Shown: positions 8,142-15,064 of the stretch, one piece after another
Layout: the number at the start of each line of letters is the position of its first letter
Position numbering within the stretch: the stretch's first letter is position 1
Origin: an uncultured Clostridia bacterium
GTDB taxonomy: Bacteria; Bacillota; Clostridia; Christensenellales; Borkfalkiaceae
NCBI GenBank assembly: GCA_934249265.1
Contig: CAKQKQ010000015.1
Span: 1-27,083 of the forward strand
DNA: 27,083 bases
Direction: 5' to 3'
Notes under the pieces: generated by a model
Told to the model about the DNA's origin: nothing
Databases searched by the model: none
What the model saw: the letters and a program-made list of their open reading frames with translations, nothing else
Position numbers and translations under genes: made by a program

Positions 8142-8771
8142 ATGGAGACAATTTCAAATGAACAATTAGACGAGACGGCGCACACCTCGGAGGAGGATAC
8201 GGTTTTAGGCGCGACGGACACCGAAAACTCATTGGGAAAATTTAAAGACGCACAGTCTCTTTTAAAAAGTTACGGTTCTTTACAATCTGAATTTACCAAA
8301 CGCTGTCAGAGAATTAAAGAACTCGAAGGGGAAAAAGCCGCACTCGAAGAGCAACTTCTTCAAAGAGAAACTCTAAAAGGGGCAAACGGGGAAACTATTT
8401 TTAAAACTATGGATAAACTGACCGAAAAGTATCCCGTGGCAAGTCAATACTGTAAAGTCATCGAAAGTCGTTTAAATGGCGACGGCGACGTTGATTTGCG
8501 CGATTTACTTATCGAGGCACTTGCTGATGACGTCAAAAACGAAAGGGACAAAAATTCAAACGAGGAAAGTATTTACGCTTCCGCAAAGAACTGTCCTAAA
8601 GTAACGGACAAACTCATCGAAGATTATTTATCGCAAGTTATTCATTCAAAAGCGAAAGCGGTTTTGCTGTCCGACGCAAGCGGCGCAAGCGTCGTAGCAC
8701 CGCCTAAAAAACCCAAAAACTTTTACGAAGCCGGCAATATGGCGAGGGAAATTTTGCGTAAAAAGAGTTAA
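8142..8771 (+). CDS. Phage scaffold protein (capsid assembly)
   Basis: Scaffolds shape the prohead and then leave. The 209-residue product starts at ATG 8142 behind GGGAGG. It has an acidic N-terminus (Glu/Thr-rich, residues 1-30), then the motif FKDAQSLLKSYGSLQSEF (34-51), common in podovirus-type scaffolds, and a coiled coil (KELEGEKAALEEQLLQRE, 59-76). Helices follow, with a Lys-rich C-terminus, which in scaffolds contacts the coat protein. It sits directly before the major capsid gene. No capsid maturation protease is seen nearby, which agrees with a P22-like scaffold that is released rather than digested. Confidence 0.8.
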   Translation: METISNEQLDETAHTSEEDTVLGATDTENSLGKFKDAQSLLKSYGSLQSEFTKRCQRIKELEGEKAALEEQLLQRETLKGANGETIFKTMDKLTEKYPVASQYCKVIESRLNGDGDVDLRDLLIEALADDVKNERDKNSNEESIYASAKNCPKVTDKLIEDYLSQVIHSKAKAVLLSDASGASVVAPPKKPKNFYEAGNMAREILRKKS

Positions 8772-8858
8772 ATTTCTTGCAAACGGCTGTATGCGGCGTG
8801 AAAACTTGCTATTTAGCGAAGTTTAAACGCAAAAACGGTTTTTAAAGTTGAATAAAAA

Positions 8859-8889
8859 GGCGATTGGCGGAAATTTTCTGCCAATCGCC
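8859..8889. other. 12-bp stem hairpin upstream of the capsid gene
   Basis: GGCGATTGGCGG (8859-8870) pairs with CTGCCAATCGCC (8878-8889), with one G-U pair and a 7-base loop. On the plus strand it lacks a U-tract. Read on the minus strand it is followed by TTTTTATT and would be a good terminator, but no minus-strand gene is there to end. It is more likely an mRNA processing or stabilising stem for the capsid transcript, or a guard against antisense transcription. Confidence 0.6.
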
Positions 8890-8988
8890 GCAAAAAACAA
8901 AGACAATAAAAAATAAAAATCGCGCAAAAAATCAGCGCAATAACAAACAATAAACAAGCGTGAAATTTTGCGCAAATTAATTAAAAAA

Positions 8989-9123
8989 GCGCAAATAGTT
9001 AGCGCAAAAAGCCAATTAAAAATACGCGATAAATTACGTAAAAATTAAAAAATTAAAATGCGCTAAACGGCGCAAAAAAATATTAAAAAATGCGTTAAAC
9101 GGCGCAAATAGTTAGCGTAAAAA
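8989..9123 (+). repeat. Short direct repeats GCGCAAATAGTTAGCG and GCGYTAAACGGCGCAAA
   Basis: GCGCAAATAGTTAGCG followed by C or T and AAAAA occurs at 8989-9010 and 9102-9123. TGCGYTAAACGGCGCAAA occurs at 9059-9076 and 9091-9108, overlapping the second copy of the first repeat. Related half-units (GCGCAA, GCGTAA, CGCGAT) fill the rest. The function is unknown. They lie only in the gap before the capsid gene. Confidence 0.6.
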
Positions 9124-9190
9124 CAAATAAAAAATAAAAAACGTGCGAAAACAAGCGCGATAAAAATTAAAATAAAAGGAGAATTTTATT

Positions 9191-10363
9191 ATGGTAACAA
9201 TGACTAGTGCGGACAATGCGTTAAAGTCTTTATATCTTGACGTAGTAACCGAACAACTCAACACGGGAGTTAATCCCTTACTTGCAAAAATCAAACAATC
9301 CACAAACGACGTTTGGGGTAAAGAAATCAGAAAACTCGCTCAATACGGCGTAAACGGCGGTATCGGCGCGGGAACAGAAGACGGAAATCTTCCTCAAGCC
9401 GCAGGCAACAACTACAAACAATTCGTTTTGACCCTTAAAAACTTGTACGGCACAATTGAAATTTCTGATAAGGCTATAAGGGCGTCCGAAAACAACGTTG
9501 GCGCGTTTGTAAACTTGTTAAACGCCGAAATGGAAGGACTTGTAAAGTCTTCGTCTTTCAACTTCGGCAGAATGCTTTTCGGCGACGGCAACGGCGTGCT
9601 TGCAAAGGTAAGCGGCATTGCTAGCGGCGTAATTACCGTTAGTTCGGTAAAGAACATCGCCGAGGGTATGATGATCGATTTCAGAAACGCCTCGGGCGAA
9701 GTGATTAGCGCGGCGGGCGTAAGACGCATCACTTCTATCGACAGAGCAAACAAGACCATCGCGGTAAGCGGAACTACGCTCACCACAACCGAAGTGCCCG
9801 CAAACTCGCTCGTTTGTATTCAAGGTTCTTACGGACAAGAAATCACGGGTCTCGGCGCAATTTTCAAGACTTCCGGCACTTTGTACGGTCTTTCCAAAAC
9901 GGACAACAAGTGGCTCAACCCGTATATCAAATCTTCTACGGGCGAACTCACCGAAGAGAAAATTCAAACGGCAATCGACTACCTCGACGAAAACGCTGGC
10001 TCTAAAGTAAACTTCATCGTCTGCTCGTACGGCGTAAAGAGAGCGTTCCACAAACTTATGAACACTTACAAGAAAAACGTAGACGTAATGGAACTCGAGG
10101 GCGGCTACAAGACTATTTCTTACAACGGTATCCCCGTGGTGGCGGATAGATTCTGTCCCGACGGAACTATGTATTTGCTCAACACCGACGACTTTACTCT
10201 TCATCAATTGTGCGATTGGCAATGGCTTGAAGGCGAAGACGGAAAGGTAATCAAACAAGTTGCGGGCAAGCCCGTTTACACGGCTACGCTTGTAAAATAC
10301 GCAGATTTGTTGTGCGACAGACCTTGCGGTCAAGGTATGCTTTCGGGTATTACCGAAGCGTAA
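9191..10363 (+). CDS. Phage major capsid protein, HK97 fold with inserted beta domain
   Basis: This is the shell protein of the particle. The 390-residue product starts at ATG 9191, after GGAG. The N-terminal arm and spine helix (residues 1-50) are followed by a glycine-rich E-loop region (52-75) and the P-domain helices with NLYGTIEISDKAIRAS (84-99). A beta-rich insertion lies at about 138-212. The C-terminal part has VNFIVCSYGVKRAFHKL (273-289), SYNGIPVVADR (310-320) and TMYLLNTDDF (326-335), typical of HK97-fold coat proteins. There is no sign of an N-terminal delta domain to be cleaved, in line with the separate scaffold. Hairpins flank the gene on both sides, so it may be expressed or processed apart from its neighbours, as its high copy number would require. 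No stop or frameshift was seen. Confidence 0.92.
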   Translation: MVTMTSADNALKSLYLDVVTEQLNTGVNPLLAKIKQSTNDVWGKEIRKLAQYGVNGGIGAGTEDGNLPQAAGNNYKQFVLTLKNLYGTIEISDKAIRASENNVGAFVNLLNAEMEGLVKSSSFNFGRMLFGDGNGVLAKVSGIASGVITVSSVKNIAEGMMIDFRNASGEVISAAGVRRITSIDRANKTIAVSGTTLTTTEVPANSLVCIQGSYGQEITGLGAIFKTSGTLYGLSKTDNKWLNPYIKSSTGELTEEKIQTAIDYLDENAGSKVNFIVCSYGVKRAFHKLMNTYKKNVDVMELEGGYKTISYNGIPVVADRFCPDGTMYLLNTDDFTLHQLCDWQWLEGEDGKVIKQVAGKPVYTATLVKYADLLCDRPCGQGMLSGITEA

Positions 10364-10376
10364 TAATACTTAAATA

Positions 10377-10396
10377 GCGGGCAAAATTTTGCCCGC
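10377..10396. other. Perfect palindromic hairpin just after the capsid gene
   Basis: GCGGGCAAAATTTTGCCCGC is a 20-base perfect palindrome starting 14 bases after the capsid stop codon. No T-run follows, so full termination is unlikely. A 3' stabilising or attenuating stem is more plausible. Confidence 0.65.
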
Positions 10397-10481
10397 AAAC
10401 AACTTAGCATTCGGGTGGATTAGGCGCGATTAGTCACAATTTTGACTGCGTTTAATTCGCCCTTTGCAAAAGGAGGCAATC

Positions 10482-11045
10482 ATGAAAATTAAAGAAATAT
10501 TATCTCTTGCGTCCTTTTTCAGAGGCAATGAAGGGGCAGTCGAATTTATAGAAAACGGCGCGTCGGCAAACGCCTCGGACGAACAAAAAGAAGTCGATAA
10601 ACTTACAAAATGCTACGAGTCGATAGCAAGGGAAATAGCAAGCGAATACTATGCGCTTAAAAAGACCGAAGAGTTTGACGTGAGCGACAACAAGGTGAAA
10701 TATTCGTCGTTTTTGCTTGTGCCTTATCAAATTTTATCGGTGAAAAATCAAGACGGGCAAAAAGAGGAATTTTCCGCGTTACCGACGTACGTATGCTGTA
10801 AAAACGGCAAAAAAAGCATTACGTACTCGTATATGCCCACGCATTTCGCGCTTGAAGACGACAGCGATTTTACTTCTACGCCGATAGACAAAAGAGTGCT
10901 TGCAATGGCGGTCGCATCAGAGGCGTATTTGGTGGAAGGACTTTTCGACGAAGCGATTTTATGGCAAAACAGATACAAGGAGGCATTGCAGGCTGCGATA
11001 TCGCCTAAAAAAGAATTGAAGATGCCTGCAAGAATGTTTATATGA
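10482..11045 (+). CDS. Putative head-completion / head-tail adaptor protein
   Basis: The start ATG 10482 has a perfect AGGAGG (10471-10476). An upstream TTG in frame would add six residues and overlap the ribosome binding site. The product has 187 residues. Residues 30-70 and 130-165 are helical (DKLTKCYESIAREIASEYYAL; KRVLAMAVASEAYLVEGLFDEA), and the middle (70-125) is beta-rich. Helices flanking a small beta region, with position directly after the major capsid gene and before the tail-hub gene, fit P22 gp4-like or HK97 gp6-like adaptors that sit below the portal. The sequence itself is not diagnostic. It overlaps the next gene by four bases (ATGA), so translation is coupled. Confidence 0.55.
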   Translation: MKIKEILSLASFFRGNEGAVEFIENGASANASDEQKEVDKLTKCYESIAREIASEYYALKKTEEFDVSDNKVKYSSFLLVPYQILSVKNQDGQKEEFSALPTYVCCKNGKKSITYSYMPTHFALEDDSDFTSTPIDKRVLAMAVASEAYLVEGLFDEAILWQNRYKEALQAAISPKKELKMPARMFI

Positions 11046-12484
11046 TTTTTAATAAAAATATAATCAACCCCGAGAAGCAATACGAAGCGACTGTTGCCAT
11101 AAACGATTTTTCGGGAGGAGTGAACACCGTCGTTGACGAAATCAACGTAAACACAAAGTACTGCGCGAGGAGTTTCAATTTTAATTGGGAGAGCAAAATT
11201 TTAAAAGACGGTTTGGGAATAAAAGAATATAAGCCAATGGGAAAAAGTTTTGTTTACCCTCAAGGCGCAACGCTTAAAGGTTTGTATTATTTTAAAAGAT
11301 ATGACTCGCAAAACGAAGTTTACGCGGACGAGTTGCTCGCTTATTTCGACGATAAAAAAGTTTATAAATATAAAATAGGCAGCGAAAACACAACCTTTGC
11401 GGTAGTGACGGGTCTCACGTTCGACAACACGCCCGTCGGTATTAATTATAAATACAACGGCAAAAACGTAATTATTTTGTCGGCAGAGGGAAAAACTCCC
11501 GTAATGTACGACGGCGAAAGCGTCGAGACGATAACCGACGCGCCGCAAATCAAGTCGATGTGTATACACTATGAAAGGTTGTACGTGGCGACGGGCGGCG
11601 AAGGTACGACTTTGTGGTTTTCGGACGATTTCGACCCTACGAATTGGTACGTGTCGTTAAACGAGGCGGGTTATATCGATTTTCAAGACGACAGAGGTCA
11701 ACTTTTAAAAGTGCTGTCCTTTCAAGACTACGTGTACATTTTCCGCACGTCGGGCATTTCGAGATTACAAGCCTACGGCAGTCAAGAGGATTTCGAAGTC
11801 ACTCAACTTTACACTACGTCGGGCAAAATTTATCCGCAGTCGATTACGGTGTGCGGCGACAGAATTATTTTTCTTGCCGAAGACGGATTTTACGAATTTA
11901 ACGGACTTACCGCAAACAGAATACTCGTCAATTACGACGGCTTGATTAAAGGTGTTGACAACAGCGAGGCGACGGGCGAGTTTTACAACGGAAATTTGTA
12001 TATGAACATGAAAATAGACGACGGCGGAATTATTACAAACGTAACGCTTGTGTATAAAATGCACTTCGGCACTTCTTATTTATACAAAGGACCAAAAATC
12101 AACGCAATGTGTAAAATCGTCTCTCAAGATATTAACGATTTACTTGTCATTTGTGGTAATAACGGTAAAATCGGAACTTTGACCGATAAAAGCGTATGTT
12201 TTTCTCAACCGCTTGAAAAAGTGTGGGAATCGCCCAAGAGCGATTTCGGACTTAACGAGGGAGAAAAAGTTTTTTCGGGTATGAGTATCGACGTTCGCGG
12301 CAATGTGAGCGTGACGATAGAAAGCGACAAAGAAAGCAAAACTTTTAATATCGACGGCAACGGCAGAAAAAGCGTGCGCACGGCGGTAAAGGGCGACGTT
12401 TTTAAAATTATTTTACGCACTAAAGACGTCAACGTAAAGATAAGCAGATTAAAATTACATTTTAGATATTCGGGAGGTAAATAA
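11042..12484 (+). CDS. P22 gp10-like tail hub / head-stabilisation protein
   Basis: The 480-residue protein starts in an ATGA overlap with the gene before. An N-terminal segment INDFSGGVNTVVDEINVNTKYCARSFNF is typical of podovirus 'stabilisation' or tail-hub proteins. It is followed by a run of beta blades (residues 75-350) with motifs such as GLYYFKRYD, YERLYVATG, TTLWFSDDFDPTNWY, DYVYIFRTSGISRLQAYG and ICGDRIIFLAEDGFYEFNG. The phrase 'tLWFSDDFDPTNW' is a hallmark of gp10-type proteins. A C-terminal beta domain (390-478) follows. In P22 this protein plugs the portal after packaging and carries the tail parts. Here it implies a short-tailed particle. The frame is intact. Confidence 0.75.
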   Translation: MIFNKNIINPEKQYEATVAINDFSGGVNTVVDEINVNTKYCARSFNFNWESKILKDGLGIKEYKPMGKSFVYPQGATLKGLYYFKRYDSQNEVYADELLAYFDDKKVYKYKIGSENTTFAVVTGLTFDNTPVGINYKYNGKNVIILSAEGKTPVMYDGESVETITDAPQIKSMCIHYERLYVATGGEGTTLWFSDDFDPTNWYVSLNEAGYIDFQDDRGQLLKVLSFQDYVYIFRTSGISRLQAYGSQEDFEVTQLYTTSGKIYPQSITVCGDRIIFLAEDGFYEFNGLTANRILVNYDGLIKGVDNSEATGEFYNGNLYMNMKIDDGGIITNVTLVYKMHFGTSYLYKGPKINAMCKIVSQDINDLLVICGNNGKIGTLTDKSVCFSQPLEKVWESPKSDFGLNEGEKVFSGMSIDVRGNVSVTIESDKESKTFNIDGNGRKSVRTAVKGDVFKIILRTKDVNVKISRLKLHFRYSGGK

Positions 12485-12486
12485 CG

Positions 12487-13365
12487 ATGAACGGCGATTA
12501 CGGAAGGCTTGCGCTCGAGAAGTGTTCTCAACTCGAGCAACGGCTTAAACAACTTGAAAAATCGGCGGCGGCAACACGCTCGAAGACGCTTGTTTTCGAG
12601 GGAACTTATTACGGCGATACGCAAGCGGAACATACGGCGGAATTTTCGGTAAACAGAGACGGAGACGTTTCTATAAGAGTGGACGTGGATTTGTCTTCCG
12701 TCACGAGAGGTACGCTTACGTTGTACGTCGACAGCGAAGAATATAAGCAAATCGCATTTGCGTCAAACCACGTCTCCGCGATAATTCATGACGCGTTTAC
12801 AAGCGGCGTATGCTCCGTAATTGTCAAGGTCAGCGCGCAAAGCGTGTACGACGCGACAGTTTGTTGCGAGGTTTTCGGCAATGTAGACTACATTGAAAAG
12901 GACTGCCGCATGGACGTTGTCAACGCGCAAAATTATTCCGTCGCGATATACAGAGAAGACGGTGTGGTAAAACTTTATAAATACTCTAACGAGACGCTTA
13001 ATCTCGCGGAAGTGATTACCGCGCAAAAGGCTTCGGTGTGTATTTATCAGTCGGGGTTTTTCTTGCTGAAAATAAACTCCGACAAAACGCTTACCGCCAC
13101 GTATTACACCGAAAGCATGTCGCAGTCGTTCAGCATCGAAATAGACGATTTAGTAAGCGACTGCTTTATGACTTGCGAGAATTATCCCGTCGCATACTAC
13201 GTCAAAAACGGCAAACTTAAAAAGTGCGTCATTACAAGTCAAACGACTAAAACTTGTGAGGATTTGAATATCTTTGCAAGGAGCGCGGCGGGTATTTACG
13301 ACGGCGGAAAAACTTATATCGCGCTTGAAGATAAAAACCGATTAAATAGACTTTACGTCCTTTAA
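12487..13365 (+). CDS. Unrecognised beta-rich particle protein, possibly a tail or receptor-binding component
   Basis: The start ATG 12487 has GGAGG inside the end of the previous gene, two bases after that gene's stop. The product has 292 residues. Residues 1-28 form a short coiled coil (LEKCSQLEQRLKQLEKSA), as in trimeric tail fibres. Residues 33-115 are a beta sandwich-like region (LVFEGTYYGDTQ, VSIRVDVDLS, GTLTLYVDSEEY). Residues 140-292 are short beta repeats rich in Tyr, Cys and Val, resembling propeller blades. No known receptor-binding or depolymerase motif was recognised. The position after the tail hub suggests the outermost part of the particle. It contains several Cys residues, unusual for a secreted tail protein. 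The role is inferred from context only. Confidence 0.5.
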   Translation: MNGDYGRLALEKCSQLEQRLKQLEKSAAATRSKTLVFEGTYYGDTQAEHTAEFSVNRDGDVSIRVDVDLSSVTRGTLTLYVDSEEYKQIAFASNHVSAIIHDAFTSGVCSVIVKVSAQSVYDATVCCEVFGNVDYIEKDCRMDVVNAQNYSVAIYREDGVVKLYKYSNETLNLAEVITAQKASVCIYQSGFFLLKINSDKTLTATYYTESMSQSFSIEIDDLVSDCFMTCENYPVAYYVKNGKLKKCVITSQTTKTCEDLNIFARSAAGIYDGGKTYIALEDKNRLNRLYVL

Positions 13366-13405
13366 TCCCCAACAAAAAAATTTCATTTATCAGGAGGACA
13401 CGGCT

Positions 13406-13624
13406 ATTAACGTATTTAGAATCGAGAGCGGTAAAAACTACCATATATATAAGCAAGACGGAAATATTACCATTTCGTTTACCATAAATGGTAAAGAATA
13501 TTCACAAAAATTTAGCAACAATGCGGTGCAAGACGCAGAAAAAAAGAGCGCGGCAGAAGAGAGTTTTACCCTATATGACGGCAAAACGATTTCAAGAACG
13601 CGCGATTTAATAAAAATTGAATAA
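13406..13624 (+). CDS. 72-residue particle-locus protein with apparent ATT start codon
   Basis: This frame has no ATG, GTG or TTG near its start. AGGAGG (13392-13397) stands eight bases before ATT 13406, and the frame then runs open to TAA 13622-13624. Reading the first codon as Met, the protein begins NVFRIESGKNYHIYKQDG, continues with a beta-rich part (NITISFTINGKEYSQKF), then a charged helix (AVQDAEKKSAAEES), and ends RTRDLIKIE. The next gene's ribosome binding site overlaps its stop. The ideal spacing, plausible composition and tight packing make it a real gene. AUU initiation is known for infC in E. coli and is normally poor. A base error or a mutated ATG are the alternatives. The function is unknown. 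Confidence 0.65.
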   Translation: MNVFRIESGKNYHIYKQDGNITISFTINGKEYSQKFSNNAVQDAEKKSAAEESFTLYDGKTISRTRDLIKIE

Positions 13625-13633
13625 GGAGGAAGT

Positions 13634-14464
13634 ATGGCAATCAGCATCACACCGAGACGTGTGGTTTCGGTCGGTAACGGACTTAAAATAGGCAAAAAGG
13701 ATTTGCCTACGACAAGTTTGTCAACCGAAAAGAAAAACAAACAATTATATTCGACTTTGGACGATTTGAAAGATAATTATTTAAGCGATGCTTTGGGTTC
13801 CGGTAAAGACGCCGAATCGTTAAATTATTCATCGCTTTCCGACGACGATTTAAAAAAGGTCGCAAGCAAAATGTATTCCGATTATTACAACGAAAAGCGA
13901 AAGGCAAACGATAAATCGTATAAGGAAAAAGAACTCGATTATAGCAGCAAAATCTCTTCGGAAGGGAATAAACTCGGCGATAAAAAGAAGCAAGCGCAAG
14001 AACTACTTGACGAAGAAAAAAGCAATTTGATGAATTCCGCAATGGAAAAAGGTATTCAGCGTTCGTCTATAGTCGGCAAAAAAATCAAGTCGTTTGACGA
14101 CGTGTTTGAAAGCACTATCTCTATGCTTGACGACGCGTATAAGAAAAAGACCGAAGAATTGCAAAACGCAATTGACAACCTCGACGAAAAGAGAGAAAGC
14201 ACAGAGCAAAAAATCGACCAAGACGAAAAAGAGGCGATTGATAAAAAGGTTGAAAGCCTTAAAAAACTCGCCGACAATAAAAATTTCGACAAAGAAGCGT
14301 ATGAAAAATACAGATTAAACGTATTGAAAGAAGTGTACGCATTTTTGAAGAACTTTACACAAAAGGACGCTATCGAAGTGCTTAAAAGAGATAAAAAAAT
14401 TCAAGAAGCACTCGGCGAAGATTACGCGCTTATGTTGAACTATTTGTACGGTAGACGCGGCTAA
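13634..14464 (+). CDS. Coiled-coil protein of the phage block, possibly an internal or ejected particle protein
   Basis: The start ATG 13634 has AAGGAGG seven bases upstream, with nine bases between the previous stop and this start. The 276-residue product has a polar N-terminus with KDLPTTSLSTEKKNK, then is nearly all helical and highly charged (Lys/Glu/Asp) from residue 60 onward, with a coiled coil at about 160-220 (KKKTEELQNAIDNLDEKRES). A middle segment, NSAMEKGIQRSSIVGKKI (133-150), resembles a short motif ('ghxRSS') that recurs in minor structural proteins of Firmicutes phages. As the last gene of a head-and-connector operon, it may be an internal protein ejected with the DNA, like P22 gp7/16/20, or an assembly chaperone. 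No enzyme motif was seen, and no lysis gene follows. Confidence 0.5.
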   Translation: MAISITPRRVVSVGNGLKIGKKDLPTTSLSTEKKNKQLYSTLDDLKDNYLSDALGSGKDAESLNYSSLSDDDLKKVASKMYSDYYNEKRKANDKSYKEKELDYSSKISSEGNKLGDKKKQAQELLDEEKSNLMNSAMEKGIQRSSIVGKKIKSFDDVFESTISMLDDAYKKKTEELQNAIDNLDEKRESTEQKIDQDEKEAIDKKVESLKKLADNKNFDKEAYEKYRLNVLKEVYAFLKNFTQKDAIEVLKRDKKIQEALGEDYALMLNYLYGRRG

Positions 14465-14510
14465 AAAGTAAAGTTTTAGTCGGTAAGAATCGGTTATAAA
14501 GTAAATAAAT

Positions 14511-14573
14511 AGCGGCAACAGAAAGCGGCTAAAAGCGGCGGTATAATGCGGCAACAAAAAGCGGCGAATATAA
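14511..14573 (+). repeat. AGCGGC short tandem array with 10-13-bp spacing
   Basis: AGCGGC occurs at 14511, 14524, 14534 and 14560, with TGCGGC at 14547. Each is followed by an A-rich filler, giving steps of 13, 10, 13 and 13 bases. The pattern is iteron-like in form. It starts 47 bases after the stop of the last phage-block gene. Similar but looser AGCGGC-plus-A-rich patterns occur at 21420-21500. Confidence 0.6.
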
Positions 14574-14591
14574 TCAATAAACACAAAATTT

Positions 14592-14618
14592 GCCCCACGG
14601 ATTTTCCGTGGGGCTTTT
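14592..14618 (+). terminator. Rho-independent terminator of the phage block
   Basis: GCCCCACGG (14592-14600), loop ATTTT, then CCGTGGGGC (14606-14614) followed by TTTT. The nine-base G+C-rich stem is perfect. It lies 128 bases after the last gene and should end the transcript of the particle operon before the host gene at 15065. Confidence 0.85.
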
Positions 14619-14861
14619 ACTATATGTAGTGATTTTTGCAATGTTGAGTTTTTATTTGTGTTGCGGTTTTTGCAATGCAAGGAAACTTTATAATTGCGAA
14701 AAAGTTACTATAAATAAAATGATTTAATGAGTTTTTATGGCGGTTTTATCTTGTAAATTTATAATGGTATGCAAAGATTTGTTATTGTTTGACGTAGAAT
14801 TTAAAAGTTTGTTAATTTTAAACGGCGGTGCGGGCATTTTAATAAAAGACATTCTAATGGC

Positions 14862-14901
14862 GGGTGTTTTAATATCGCGTGCTTTAATATCGGGCGGTTA
14901 A
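14862..14901 (+). repeat. 15-bp tandem repeat, 2.5 copies
   Basis: GGGTGTTTTAATATC (14862-14876), GCGTGCTTTAATATC (14877-14891) and a partial GGGCGGTTAATG. A related unit, GCGGGCATTTTAATA, lies just upstream at 14830-14844. Non-coding. Confidence 0.5.
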
Positions 14902-15003
14902 TGAGTTGGCGGTGATAATAAACGATTTAATGTAAAAATTTGGTAGAAATGCGCGCAATTACAAAATTTCACCGATAAAGAGTAAAAATATGGTATAGTT
15001 TAG

Positions 15004-15032
15004 TTGCAATTATATCTTAAATAAGGTAAAAT
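15004..15032 (+). promoter_or_regulatory. Probable promoter of the 15065 membrane-protein gene
   Basis: TTGCAA (15004-15009) and TAAAAT (15027-15032) with a 17-base spacer, 32 bases before the start codon. An extended -10 (TGGTATAGT, 14991-14999) a little upstream is an alternative. Confidence 0.5.
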
Positions 15033-15064
15033 AATAATCGAATCAAAACATTTGAGAGGGTTAA

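Larger units (their letters stand above)
8772..9190 (+). other. Long leader-like gap before the capsid gene
   Basis: These 419 bases carry no coding frame of note. They hold a strong hairpin (8859-8889) and a series of GCGCAAA-type repeats (8989-9123), and are A-rich in between. No promoter with acceptable -35 and -10 spacing was found. Such a long gap inside a phage head operon is unusual. It probably belongs to the capsid mRNA as a 5' leader, or separates processed transcripts. Confidence 0.5.
14465..15064. other. 600-bp non-coding boundary between phage block and host genes
   Basis: It contains, in order, an AGCGGC repeat array (14511-14573), an intrinsic terminator (14592-14618), an A+T-rich stretch, a small 15-bp tandem repeat (14862-14901) and the promoter of the 15065 gene. 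No open frame has a ribosome binding site. No attachment-site-like duplication against the left side of the block was found by eye. Confidence 0.6.

Noticed and set aside
8859..8889. Ordinary minus-strand terminator
   Set aside because: The T-run is on the minus-strand side, but there is no minus-strand gene upstream of it; listed as a hairpin of uncertain role instead.
8941..9130. CRISPR array
   Set aside because: Repeats are short, overlapping, irregularly spaced and degenerate, with no spacers of constant length and no cas genes.
9518..10333. 271-residue open frame antisense to the capsid gene
   Set aside because: It lies wholly within the well-supported capsid gene, has no ribosome binding site and has the His/Val/Arg-rich composition of a reverse-complement shadow.
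14465..15064. Phage attachment site
   Set aside because: No tRNA gene and no direct repeat shared with the left side of the block (1808-4095) was found by eye, and there is no integrase.
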